Positions 46,501 through 53,981 of a stretch of DNA of 64,000 bases are shown here, one piece after another (positions within the stretch are counted from its first letter, which is position 1; every line of letters starts with the position of its first letter). Source of the stretch: UBA9647 sp049522195. Lineage in GTDB: Bacteria; Bacteroidota; Ignavibacteria; UBA10030. The stretch covers positions 5,087 through 69,086 of the forward strand of contig JBEKOB010000008.1 in NCBI GenBank assembly GCA_049522195.1, given 5' to 3'. Below the pieces are notes generated by a model. That model was not told where the DNA came from, ran no database searches, and saw only the letters and a program-made list of their open reading frames with translations. A program made the position numbers and the translations under genes.

Positions 46501-48780
46501 TGGAATGCGTCTGTGGGGGCCACAAGTTACACTCTCCAGGTATCAACGGCCGCAGATTTCTCGGCACTGATCGTCAACCAGAGCGGCATTACAGGAACCT
46601 CGGCGCCCGTCTCCGGATTGTCTAACAGCACGGTGTATTATTGGAGGGTGAGTGCGAGCAATGTAGGCGGATCGAGTTCATATTCGTCCGCATTTACTTT
46701 CACGACTATAATAGCTCCGCCGGCCGCGCCCTCACTCCTTTCGCCCCACGATACGGCAACAGGTGTCGCGATAAGTCCATCGTTCACATGGAATACTTCT
46801 CCGACAGCGACGTCGTACACAATTCAAGTCTCAACGAGCCCGAGTTTCGCGTCCTTTGTCGTCAACGTAAGCGGTATCACACCGACTTCGTACAACGCGT
46901 TTGGACTGGGCGGCAACGGCACGTTCTATTGGCGCGTGAGTGCAACAAATGCCGGCGGGACGAGTTCCTTCTCCGCTCCATTTTCGTTTTCAACACTATT
47001 GACGGCGCCGTCGGCGCCGACGCTGGTTTCGCCGGCGAACATCGCTACAGGTATTTCGACTAATCCGACTCTCAGCTGGAATGCCTCGCCAGCGGCGACG
47101 AGCTACTTTTTAGAGGTATCGACCGCTGCCGATTTCTCGGTCCTGATCGTATTCCAACCTAGCATTGCGGCCACGTCCTACAATGCGAGCGGGTTGCTCC
47201 CGAATACACAATATTATTGGCGCGTAAGCGCCGCGAATACGGCAGGGGGAGGGTCATTCTCGAGTGCATTTTCATTTACAACAGGAATTGCGCTCGCGGC
47301 TCCGACGCTCATCTCGCCTGCGAATGGTGCGACAGGTGTTTTACGGTTTAGTGCGATCTTGATCTGGCATCCCTCTGCTGGCGCGACGTCGTATAAAGTG
47401 CAAGTTTCCCTAACTTCGGACATGTCACTCTTGGTAGTAGATCAGTCAAACATTACCGACACTTCGTTTACTCTTGGACAATTGGCTCCTGGTACACAAT
47501 ACTACTGGGCAGTGAAGCCAGTAAATGCCGGTGGAGAGGGTGTATCCTCGGCAGTTTATTCGTTTACAACGATCGTGTCCCTTCCACAGGCTCCAGCGCT
47601 CATCTCGCCTTCGAATGGTGCGACTAGCGTTTCGCCGACCAATCCAACGTTAATCTGGCATTCTTCTGCTGGTGCCACGTCGTATACACTTCTAGTTTCC
47701 ACAACGGCAAATATGTCAGCCTTGATCGTAAACCAATCCAACATCACTGACACTTCATTCACTCTGGGAGTATTGAGCCTCGGTGCACAGTTCTACTGGG
47801 CCGTAAGGCCAGCGAATGCAAGCGGACAGGGTCCAATCTCCGCTGTCTATTCGTTTACAGTAATCACGCCTCCCCAGGCCCCGACGCTGATCTCGCCCGC
47901 GAATGGTGCGACCAGTGTTTCGCCGAATAATCCAACGTGGGTCTGGCATTCTGCCGCTGGTGCGACGTCGTATACGCTTGCGGTATCCACAAACGCAAAC
48001 ATGACAGACTTGATATTGATCCATCCAAATATCTCCGACACTTCGTTTACTCTCGCAGGATCATTGAATTATGGTACACAATACTATTGGGGCGTAAGGC
48101 CGGCGAATGCAAGCGGAGAGGGCGTATTCTCTGCTGTCTTTTCGTTTACAACGATCGTTATCCGTCCACAGGCCCCTCCGACCCTCATCTCGCCTGCGAA
48201 TGGTGCGATTAGTGTCTCACCTAATAATCCAACATTGGTCTGGCATTCTGTAGCAGGTGCGACGTCATATACACTTTTGGTTTCCACAACTGCAGACATG
48301 TCGGCGTTGATACTAAACCGCCCAAATATCACAGACACTTCGTCTACTCTTGGAGTCTTGAACTCAGGCACACATTACTACTGGGCTGTGAGGCCGGCGA
48401 ATGCTGGCGGAGAGGGTGTATTCTCTACGGTGTTTTCCTTCACGACGGCGGGCGCGGCGACACTGGTCGAGTACATGAAAAGCTCAATTGCCGACAAATA
48501 CCTGCTGGATCAGAACTATCCGAACCCGTTCAACCCATCCACGATGATACCCTATTCATTACCGCACAGGAGCGTAGTTCGCGTGTCAGTCTACTCTCTC
48601 CTTGGAACCGAGGTTGCGGTGCTTGTCAACGGTGAGCGGTCGGCGGGATCGTACGAAGTGCGGCTCGATGCAGCCGCATTTCCTTCAGGAGTCTATCTTA
48701 TAAAAATGCAGGCTTCGCCGCTCGAAGGAGGTACCGGGCAACCGTTTGTTGCCACCAGAAAGGTTGTCCTGCTCAAGTAG
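43525..48780 (+). CDS. Giant secreted scaffold-like protein: three cohesin-like, two Ig-like (Big2) and eleven FnIII modules, type IX sorting domain, 1751 aa
   Basis: Signal peptide (about 1-28). Cohesin-like modules lie at about 29-155, 238-365 and 447-578; each has V.DT....GDT..VPL....... Y...F.L.Y and ends in N..G.F. Between them are two bacterial Ig (Big2) modules (about 160-234 and 372-445). Eleven FnIII-type repeats of about 96 residues follow (582-1645), then a type IX sorting domain (NYPNPFNPSTMIPY). The start is ATG 43525 with AAGGG. The 61-base gap to the dockerin protein gene suggests co-transcription. Cohesin identity is by fold pattern, so partner specificity is unproved. Confidence 0.85.
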   Translation: MSHTLRSTLLSIALVVCLVAAAEPAAAQAKLLTVPDTTAKKGDTLLVPLRISSLATLDSVYSGQFTLSYNSGVMYIYDISTAGTLLAGTGNVSFNPTTRQLAFASGTIITGSGPLIYLKVATSASPSSLTDVISVTSAAFNEGTPAITIHNGNFRFRTITISPKTPPGNLVVGDSLQFSVSGDQIPPLTWTSSNPSFATIDANGKLHGVGVGQLTVYVQDSQGLRDSTNLFPINSPLLNSLTLSLHDTSYTQTLTFNLPVYISDVTSLGIISSQFTLTFNSSILQALDVIKAGSMSSTWTAPAYNISGGRIDVALAGSQPLSGSGVLVYVRFKVLPAASGSTTIALSNVLFNETIHASLVNGNFGTIAAPILIIAPATGILTKGDTTTFRVTSGGHPPYSWTSTSPSVATINNTTGLLTAIARGTTTVAVVDSLSFTATSGSIAVNDLRVSLPDTSVNIADSVDVPITTDLLTGLGIYSYDFRLVYDSTVVKIAQVLTAGTLSSGMTIAVRDTVDTLRVGAAGPAPLSGSGTLLKIRFKAAPGVSLSQLSSTRFAFFNFNEPGSGTATATPRNGSITIGNVLPSAPAAPTLLSPTTGATGVAVAPALSWNASTGATSYTLQVSTVANFASTVVNQSGIAATSFSASGLANNTLYYWRVSATNAGGTSAYSTGFSFTTIIAAPPPPSLVSPASASTGVSLTPTLSWNAASTATSYTVQVSTDPAFGSFVINQAGVASTSYVAGGLSGNTTYYWRVSGTNVGGAGNYSSVFNFATGSGAPAAPVLSSPHDTATAIALSPTLSWNAVTGATSYTLQVSTAADFSALVVNQSGIAGVSSSVGPLTATTLYYWRASATNAGGTSAFSSAFRFTTAIAPPAAPTLVSPHDTATGIAVNPTLTWNSSATATSYTVQISTSPTFSSFVVNQNGIATNSYNATGLGGVTLYFWRVSATNAGGSSAFSSTLSFTTTLSPPAAPTLSTPQNGAVLVSVSPTLSWNASVGATSYTLQVSTAADFSALIVNQSGITGTSAPVSGLSNSTVYYWRVSASNVGGSSSYSSAFTFTTIIAPPAAPSLLSPHDTATGVAISPSFTWNTSPTATSYTIQVSTSPSFASFVVNVSGITPTSYNAFGLGGNGTFYWRVSATNAGGTSSFSAPFSFSTLLTAPSAPTLVSPANIATGISTNPTLSWNASPAATSYFLEVSTAADFSVLIVFQPSIAATSYNASGLLPNTQYYWRVSAANTAGGGSFSSAFSFTTGIALAAPTLISPANGATGVLRFSAILIWHPSAGATSYKVQVSLTSDMSLLVVDQSNITDTSFTLGQLAPGTQYYWAVKPVNAGGEGVSSAVYSFTTIVSLPQAPALISPSNGATSVSPTNPTLIWHSSAGATSYTLLVSTTANMSALIVNQSNITDTSFTLGVLSLGAQFYWAVRPANASGQGPISAVYSFTVITPPQAPTLISPANGATSVSPNNPTWVWHSAAGATSYTLAVSTNANMTDLILIHPNISDTSFTLAGSLNYGTQYYWGVRPANASGEGVFSAVFSFTTIVIRPQAPPTLISPANGAISVSPNNPTLVWHSVAGATSYTLLVSTTADMSALILNRPNITDTSSTLGVLNSGTHYYWAVRPANAGGEGVFSTVFSFTTAGAATLVEYMKSSIADKYLLDQNYPNPFNPSTMIPYSLPHRSVVRVSVYSLLGTEVAVLVNGERSAGSYEVRLDAAAFPSGVYLIKMQASPLEGGTGQPFVATRKVVLLK
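45270..48460 (+). repeat. Eleven tandem FnIII repeats (about 290 bp each) in the coding sequence
   Basis: Each repeat opens with AP.L.SP....TG....P.L.WN....ATSY. Repeats 1-7 share the ending ...YYWRVSATNAGG, while repeats 8-11 share YYWAVRPANAGGEG and begin ISPANGATSVSPN. The two groups look like separate amplifications. Confidence 0.85.
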
Positions 48781-48807
48781 ACAAAAGAGGTGATTCACAA
48801 AACGCAG

Positions 48808-48834
48808 AAGGCCAGTCCGATTCGGGCTGGCCTT
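48808..48834 (+). terminator. Strong terminator of the secreted-protein pair
   Basis: AAGGCCAGTCCG / CGGGCTGGCCTT, a 12-bp stem with one G-U pair and a 3-base loop, followed by TTTTGTTGTTT. It starts 28 bases after the stop. Confidence 0.85.
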
Positions 48835-48910
48835 TTGTTGTTTGGGGGAAATTTAGAAAGATGTGCGGTGTCCCTTATTCACGTGTGCCAGTCCTAAAAC
48901 GGAGAGGCAA

Positions 48911-49002
48911 GGTGAATATCCAATGTCGAATTTCGAATAATGAATGATGAAGTTGATTGTTGATTCGTCGGGATGATCCCGCCTTTGGCGGGACGACCCC
49001 CT
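48911..49002 (+). repeat. Repeat copy 1, carrying a remnant of the tRNA-Pro 3' side
   Basis: Positions 48911-48975 line up without gaps with 49151-49215 (offset exactly 240 bases; start GGTGAATATCCAATGTCGAA in both). The part running into the tRNA shows TCGGGATGA and then CGACCCCCTG, the tRNA variable-loop side, but the T arm is replaced by a GCC/GGC hairpin. Confidence 0.65.
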
Positions 49003-49150
49003 GTTCGAAATTGTCCGGCGAGCGCTTCTTGCGAGCCGATGACAATTTCAGAATCCCGTTCGCTTTCTGAACGGGACGCCTACCCTTGCAGCCAAGACCA
49101 AGGAAATATCACGACTTGGATTTTCGCCTAGCTTCAAGAACGGAATCACC

Positions 49151-49215
49151 GGTGAATATCCAATGTCGAACGCCCAATAACGAATGATGAAGTGAGTTGT
49201 TTGTTCGTCGGGATG
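49151..49215 (+). repeat. Repeat copy 2, running into the 3' end of tRNA-Pro
   Basis: Direct repeat of 48911-48975. Its last bases (TCGGGATGA) are the 3' acceptor end of the tRNA gene on the opposite strand. Confidence 0.65.
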
Positions 49216-49282
49216 ACAGGATTCGAACCTGCGACCCCCTGCGCCCAAGGCAGGTGCTCTAACCGGGCTGAGCTACATCCCG
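49208..49282 (-). tRNA. trnP(tgg): tRNA-Pro (anticodon TGG)
   Basis: A complete 75-base cloverleaf: acceptor CGGGATG/CATCCCG with discriminator A, D arm GCTC/GAGC, anticodon stem CCTGC/GCAGG with loop CTTGGGC (anticodon TGG, codon CCA), T arm GCAGG/CCTGT around TTCGAAT. CCA is not encoded. Accessory DNA lies on the 5' side (right), and a partial copy of the 3' side lies 240 bases to the left. Confidence 0.95.
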
Positions 49283-50199
49283 AAGAAAATCAAAGGTTTT
49301 TCCATCTCGCCGCTCGCAAAAAGCATCAAACTAGGGTAGTCTGTTAGCAGTTTGTTAGCAGCTCTTCCCTCTTGAACCCACTGCATTCGCTCCCCAAATG
49401 GTCATTCTTTACCACCGCTCGTTAGCAACACGTTGGGGAATAGCCTTTGGATCCGTCAGTCGAGCGTATTGAATGATTTCAGTTGCGCACACAATGTACG
49501 GAAGGTTGATCACGGACGCAAGGCGTTCGTAGCGGCCCAAACATTCTGCAGACACGTCGTTCTGTAGAGGCGGTTCTTCCCGTGTCTCCTCCACCGGCAC
49601 GTTTCTCTGGACTCAGACTGCAAAATGAATTTCTGCAAGAATCGATTTCCGAGCCCGAAAAGTCCGAGGGTAGAAAAGGACCGCTTAGAATCAGCTTTTT
49701 TCCATCGTTGGTCTGGAACAGCTGTTAGCGAATTGCCCCACTACTAATGGGCGAATTTAGAATCAACGTACTGATGTCTGTGTTTTCCCCAAGAATTGAA
49801 CAAACTGAAGACCGAAGTCATTTAGCAAGAATACTAGATCCATGATCTAGTACACAAAAACAAAAGACCCCTGTAGACAGAGAGGTTTTGAGTTACCAGC
49901 GATCCAGATGTCACCAAAAAGTTACAATTCCGCGAAAGCCTCTCTCTCGTTGAAGGTGTGGTCTTGACAAGCGAGAAAATCTCCTCCTCAATGGCTCGAT
50001 TACGAGTGTTGTTCCGGGGGTCTCCTGCCTACGTATCCATTAGCCTAGCGCAAATACCCAACGAGCGGCTCGCAGTAAGTCGGTTCTGATTCGATGCTAA
50101 AATCGGTGCTAACTCAAGGAACCGGTGTCCGATACAACGAGAGGTAAGCATCCTTCTGGCGCAACCACTCACTCAAGACCGATCAAAGAGTCACCTCAC
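49283..50199. other. Gene-poor stretch right of the tRNA
   Basis: About 0.9 kb with one possible small ORF (49409-49600) and repeated GTTAGCAG words near 49342-49365. I see no further gene; it may be decayed mobile DNA. Confidence 0.5.
49409..49600 (-). CDS. Possible 63-aa hypothetical protein
   Basis: The codon use and the polar, helical sequence look coding, but the only start is GTG 49600 with no clear ribosome site, and a stop stands a few codons upstream. It may be a gene fragment. Not recognised. Confidence 0.3.
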   Translation of the reverse strand: MPVEETREEPPLQNDVSAECLGRYERLASVINLPYIVCATEIIQYARLTDPKAIPQRVANERW

Positions 50200-50235
50200 A
50201 ATCCCCGCACCTGCACCTGCAACCGTGTGGGGATT
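50200..50235 (+). repeat. Hairpin repeat left of the LuxR-type gene
   Basis: AATCCCCGCAC pairs with GTGTGGGGATT (11 bp, one G-U) around a 14-base loop. An almost identical hairpin lies at 50527-50556 on the other side of the gene. Confidence 0.7.
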
Positions 50236-50274
50236 TCTGTTTCATGCGGAAGTAACAAATGAGGAACGAACAAC

Positions 50275-50499
50275 TTGAGACTCAAGACCAAGAAACGATT
50301 CTTAGGGAGACCCCCTGCACCGAAAGAGCTTGAGACATGGAGGTTGTTGGCTCAAGGACTCACGAGTAAGGAAATCGCGAGAAAGCGACGGGTGTCGGTC
50401 GGAACTATAGAGACAGTTCGATCAATACTCTTGAGCAAGCTCGGTGCGCGCAACACTCCGACACTGATCGCTATGTGGTACAGGCAGGAGAAGAAATGA
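50275..50499 (+). CDS. Small LuxR/GerE-type HTH protein, 74 aa
   Basis: Almost only a LuxR-type HTH: LETWRLLAQGLTSKEIARKR followed by VSVGTIETVRSILLSKLG. No receiver or ligand domain, so it would bind DNA without a visible input. The start is TTG 50275, 9 bases after AGGA. It is the only plus-strand gene in the region to the right of the tRNA and is bracketed by two direct repeats of one hairpin. Confidence 0.75.
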   Translation: MRLKTKKRFLGRPPAPKELETWRLLAQGLTSKEIARKRRVSVGTIETVRSILLSKLGARNTPTLIAMWYRQEKK

Positions 50500-50526
50500 G
50501 ATGCACAAAACCTGATCAGAAATCAA

Positions 50527-50556
50527 AATCCCCGCACCTGCAACTGTGTGGGGATT
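50527..50556 (+). repeat. Hairpin repeat right of the LuxR-type gene
   Basis: AATCCCCGCAC / GTGTGGGGATT with an 8-base loop, the same stem as 50200-50235, 28 bases after the stop. It could also act as a terminator, but the T run is weak. Confidence 0.7.
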
Positions 50557-50691
50557 GCCGTTTCAGGGGGAATGTGAGGCGGGGACGGTGGTGGTGAAGA
50601 CGGTGGTGAGGAGGGATATCATATCATTCGAGCTTCAGCGGAGGCAGTTTGTACCACTCGAATGCGATCATAGCGATCCGGGTCGCTCAAA

Positions 50692-51174
50692 TCATTTCCG
50701 CTTTGACTTACCACTGCTCGTTTGCCCCCGCTCCCATCTGTCCTTCGCCTTCGCATCCACCTTGGTCTGCCACTGCATGTTGGAGGGGTTATCCCTACCA
50801 CCGTTGGCCAATGGAATGATATGATCGATAACATATCCAGGCCGTCCGTGCGGATAGCCAGTCTGCTTCATGAATTGACGTTTCGCCGCCTCACTCCGTT
50901 TGATCTTGCCATGTGAATCTCGCTGGACTCCCGTTACGTAGGATTTGCGGTGGGTAGTTGATGAACGTATGCTTGGGGCTGACTTCTTCTGGCGTGACGG
51001 AGATGACCGGTAGTGACTTGATGAGGATCGTGAATGAGATTGGTAGGTTCGGCTATGAGTTACAAATGACCGTTTGCCCCCTTTGGATCTTTGTGCGTCG
51101 ATTGTGGCTGGGGCGAGCAGTAGGCATGCCAGCGCTACGACAAAGGCAGATACTAATCTACGGTTCATTGCCAT
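50692..51174 (-). CDS. Secreted HNH-type nuclease-like protein, about 160 aa
   Basis: Signal peptide (from MAMNRRLVSAFVV; cleavage probably after ATIDA), then a Ser/Arg/His-rich linker and an HNH-like domain with GRPGYVIDHIIPLANGGRDNPSNMQWQT: the DH pair, the asparagine and the trailing NMQW are typical of this HNH group. Starts at 51174 or 51168 are both possible. It follows the receiver gene by 16 bases. A nuclease outside the cytoplasm is inferred. Confidence 0.78.
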   Translation of the reverse strand: MAMNRRLVSAFVVALACLLLAPATIDAQRSKGGKRSFVTHSRTYQSHSRSSSSHYRSSPSRQKKSAPSIRSSTTHRKSYVTGVQRDSHGKIKRSEAAKRQFMKQTGYPHGRPGYVIDHIIPLANGGRDNPSNMQWQTKVDAKAKDRWERGQTSSGKSKRK

Positions 51175-51190
51175 GCCACCCTGGTCACAT

Positions 51191-51568
51191 TCACGGGATA
51201 CCACCTATTGCGTTTCGCACCGAAGCCAGAATCTCACTTAAACCAGAAGGTTTGAGAATGAAGTAGAAGGCACCCAAGCGCTTTGCCTCAAGAACCGTTT
51301 CCCTGTTCGCATTGCCGGACCAAAAAATAACAGGAGTATCCGCTATGTCTGGATCCGCTTTAAGTGCCTTAAGGAACTGGAGTCCATCCATGAAGGGTGA
51401 GTTGATGTCAGTGATATTCACATCCGCATGGTGTTCTCTGAGCCATGATATTCCAATACTCTTGGACTCCAATCCGTAGACCTTAAAGCCCGCCTTTTCC
51501 AGCTCTTTAATCAGAAGAAGCACAAGATTTTTCTCGTCATCCAGAACCAAAATTACCTTGGGGTTCAT
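51191..51568 (-). CDS. Single-domain receiver protein, 125 aa
   Basis: CheY-like fold: LDDE near residues 9-12, the phosphoacceptor region ITDINSPFMDG with Asp near 54, and Lys in LKPSG. No output domain or kinase is adjacent. A Ser/Ala change at the usual Thr position is possible (WSGNA). The start may be ATG 51568 or GTG 51571. It lies in the TIR cluster between the 96-aa protein and the HNH protein. Confidence 0.8.
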   Translation of the reverse strand: MNPKVILVLDDEKNLVLLLIKELEKAGFKVYGLESKSIGISWLREHHADVNITDINSPFMDGLQFLKALKADPDIADTPVIFWSGNANRETVLEAKRLGAFYFILKPSGLSEILASVRNAIGGIP

Positions 51569-51622
51569 CACAGAACGTACTCTCTAATTGCTTGTTTGAT
51601 GTCTTTTTCAATACCAATTGAT

Positions 51623-51913
51623 CTACGCCGCCCTGGTAATGTTGATCGAACACCACTGCCCCACGGTCATCTCACTTCCGGTGATCTTTGTACCAGCCTG
51701 CCTCAAGCATACATGTCGATTCAACGGATCACCCAGCCATTCAAGAACCATCCTGCCATTGATCTCCGCGTCCGAATGCGTCTTGAATAGGAACGCTTCA
51801 TCGACATTCGCTGACCAGTTGATGGAGTTGAGATCCCAGAACTCAAAATGGCTCAGGTATTCCTTGCTGTCGGTGCGGCGCAGGATGGTGTATGTGGTTG
51901 GGAGGTGATTCAT
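51623..51913 (-). CDS. 96-aa protein, paralogue of the 55-aa protein before TIR
   Basis: Residues 1-37 match the protein at 53433-53600 at about 22 of 37 positions, with the shared core RTD..EYL.HFEFW..NS..WSA.V. The rest (about 38-96) is an extension with no recognised domain. It is 86 bases downstream of the TIR gene and 51 upstream of the receiver gene. The family is not known to me. Confidence 0.7.
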   Translation of the reverse strand: MNHLPTTYTILRRTDSKEYLSHFEFWDLNSINWSANVDEAFLFKTHSDAEINGRMVLEWLGDPLNRHVCLRQAGTKITGSEMTVGQWCSINITRAA

Positions 51914-51999
51914 TCCTTCCTTGACTCATTTAATACGTTGGAGCATTCCAGAACGCTGATTCTGCGAGCGCCGGTTTGCCATTTGTCAGCCGGCGTGCC

Positions 52000-53436
52000 T
52001 CACTTGACAACGACCACACCATCACCATTCCTTATTACTGCGACCGGAGTCCCGCGCACGACAGCTAGCGTGCACGTGTTGAAATCAATAGATGACTTGT
52101 CCGCAGCGTTCGGAATATGGTAGCGATGACTATCTAAGCTGCCCCACACGCTCCATCCGTTTTTACGGAGATCGTCGATTTGTTGATTGAAACCAAGCTG
52201 AGCTTCAGCCTGAGCTTTCACACCGATATCATCCCAAATGTCGATCCAATCGCGAACACTATCCAAAAACGAAGCTACTAGCTCAATTTCCGTTTCATTT
52301 TTCAACTCTTCATTGAAGATGAGACTAGCTTCGGCGCCGCCAATGATTTTCGCCAGTTGTGATCCAGAGCCAATGAGCGACAGCCGAGCTGCTTTTAGTG
52401 AATGAGATACAGTCTCTAGGATATCAGGTCGGATAACTTTGATTAGCTTCCTGGCGACGACATGAATTCCATCTTGCCACTTGGCAGCAATTCGATCTGC
52501 CAACGGAGGTGAGAAGGCTCTAACCTGTTCGACGTCTACGTTGTGCCAAACTGGAAGTATTAGTTTCTGACCGTTCGCCTCGCGTTGGGCCAGCCCATCA
52601 AGTTCCCGAGTTGGATAGTGCTTACCGAAAAAATGTGGTGAGAGTAATACAATACCAAATTTGCTGTTGGCAAGTCCTTCGTCGATTTTCTGTCGCAAAC
52701 TGTCACCTACATTCAGCTCTGTCTGGTCAAACCAAACAGAGATACCCATTCCGCGGAGAAGAATAGCCAGTGGAGCGGCTATTACCTCCCGGTCCTCAGA
52801 TGCATACGAGATGAACGCATCCCACCGAGAGGGTCTGAAAGTTGAATCGAGGACATTGCGAGATTCGACCTGCTGAGACTGAGGCTGTTCAAATACCGGT
52901 TCGGACCGTGGCTCTAGTTTCTTCTTGATGAAATTCTCCAAGCCATCGTATTGATAGAAGAAATCAAATCCAGGCTCTCCTCCAAGGTTGATTTCATATA
53001 CAAGGTTCTGTTCTTGATCCTTTCCCACCAACACGTGCCAGGTTGGACTCACAAAATCGCGGACCAGCTCAAGGATCCGATATTTTTCCTGATCTCCCAT
53101 GACGTTTTGCGTAGGGAAAGCCGACAATGAGATCTTGTCAACATTGGGGTGCTTCCGCACATAGTTCTGAATTGCCCTCAAGAGATCGTCCAGAAACTGA
53201 ATATTGTCATCATCGGGATTGACGTGTGCTAATCCGAGAATAGTGAGGTTTCTTCCCCCTGGAGCTAGCCTCCAGTCGATTTTGCCCGGATCGAAATCAA
53301 CAGGGATTTTACCTAACAATTCGGCTTTCAATTCACGCACGGTTCTGGTCTCTTGCTTCCTGAATATCTCGTAAAGGGCTTGAAGCCATATTCTCTGTGC
53401 GGCATCAATTTTCAGTTGGGGGAGCCTGTACTTCAT
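52000..53436 (-). CDS. TIR-domain protein with unrecognised N- and C-terminal domains, 478 aa
   Basis: Residues about 204-340 form a TIR domain: WDAFISYASEDRE (strand A), GMGISVWFD (strand B), DSLRQKIDEGLANS, GIVLLSPHFF and TRELDGL with Glu278 in the position of the catalytic glutamate of NAD-cleaving TIRs. The N-terminal domain (1-175) and the C-terminal part (345-478) are not recognised. TIR proteins of this design often act as NADases in antiviral defence, but here enzymatic activity is inferred. The start overlaps the 55-aa gene (ATGA). Confidence 0.85.
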   Translation of the reverse strand: MKYRLPQLKIDAAQRIWLQALYEIFRKQETRTVRELKAELLGKIPVDFDPGKIDWRLAPGGRNLTILGLAHVNPDDDNIQFLDDLLRAIQNYVRKHPNVDKISLSAFPTQNVMGDQEKYRILELVRDFVSPTWHVLVGKDQEQNLVYEINLGGEPGFDFFYQYDGLENFIKKKLEPRSEPVFEQPQSQQVESRNVLDSTFRPSRWDAFISYASEDREVIAAPLAILLRGMGISVWFDQTELNVGDSLRQKIDEGLANSKFGIVLLSPHFFGKHYPTRELDGLAQREANGQKLILPVWHNVDVEQVRAFSPPLADRIAAKWQDGIHVVARKLIKVIRPDILETVSHSLKAARLSLIGSGSQLAKIIGGAEASLIFNEELKNETEIELVASFLDSVRDWIDIWDDIGVKAQAEAQLGFNQQIDDLRKNGWSVWGSLDSHRYHIPNAADKSSIDFNTCTLAVVRGTPVAVIRNGDGVVVVK

Positions 53437-53600
53437 TGCAGACCTTTCTTCGTTTTGGACCCAGCATCAAAGACAATTGCCATGTGATTCACGTGCGCAG
53501 ACCATTGCAGTGAATTCCGATTCCAGAATTCGAAATGAGTCAGATATTCGTTGGTGTCGGTGCGGTGGAGGATGATGAATGTCAACTGGAACTCATTCAT
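53433..53600 (-). CDS. 55-aa protein coupled to the TIR gene
   Basis: A short ORF (starts MNEFQLTFIILHRTD). Its stop overlaps the TIR start by 4 bases, so the two are probably translated together. The first 37 residues match the 96-aa protein on the far side of the TIR gene. No known domain; a small partner or inhibitor of the TIR protein is one possibility. Confidence 0.65.
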   Translation of the reverse strand: MNEFQLTFIILHRTDTNEYLTHFEFWNRNSLQWSAHVNHMAIVFDAGSKTKKGLQ

Positions 53601-53650
53601 GCTTATTCCGGTGTTTCGCTGGATTCTGCTGGCTCGACCTTTTTGGACGC

Positions 53651-53964
53651 TTATAGCAATTTCGCACGAACAAGACGAGCGACAATTCTGGCAAACTCAT
53701 CCGCCACTTGTTCCTTCGGAGCGGGATCGTCGGCGACCTTCATCACGATTTCCCACTCAAGGGCACGCTTGCCCTTTCCCCAAACTGTTTTGAATCGACC
53801 GAGTTCTTTGCCAGCGTTTGGTGATTGGGTTCGCATTGAAGAATTGTCGTCCGCAGCAGATGGGGCCGCATACTCGGCAACGAGATCTAGCTCATTTCTA
53901 CCATCGACAAAGGGAAAATCCGCGTTGAGCACGCGCACATAACAATCCTCTCTTCAATACGCAT
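53651..53964 (-). pseudogene. Small gene in front of the TIR pair, probably frameshifted near its start
   Basis: The long frame from GTG 53938 encodes 95 residues with no recognised domain and ends 50 bases before the 55-aa gene. ATG 53964, 17 bases after the HEPN gene stop, opens a good start (MRIEERIV), but reaching the long frame needs a single-base shift at about 53940 (TTATGTG). Either the gene is frameshifted or it really begins at GTG. Confidence in the shift is low. Confidence 0.4.
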
Positions 53965-53981
53965 CGTTTGCGTAACGTGAG

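Noticed and set aside
45270..48460. CRISPR array
   Set aside because: The 290-bp periodicity is in-frame FnIII coding sequence, not short repeats with unique spacers.
49330..49435. Another attC site near the repeated GTTAGCAG words
   Set aside because: No inverted partner core at a fitting distance and no inner boxes were found.
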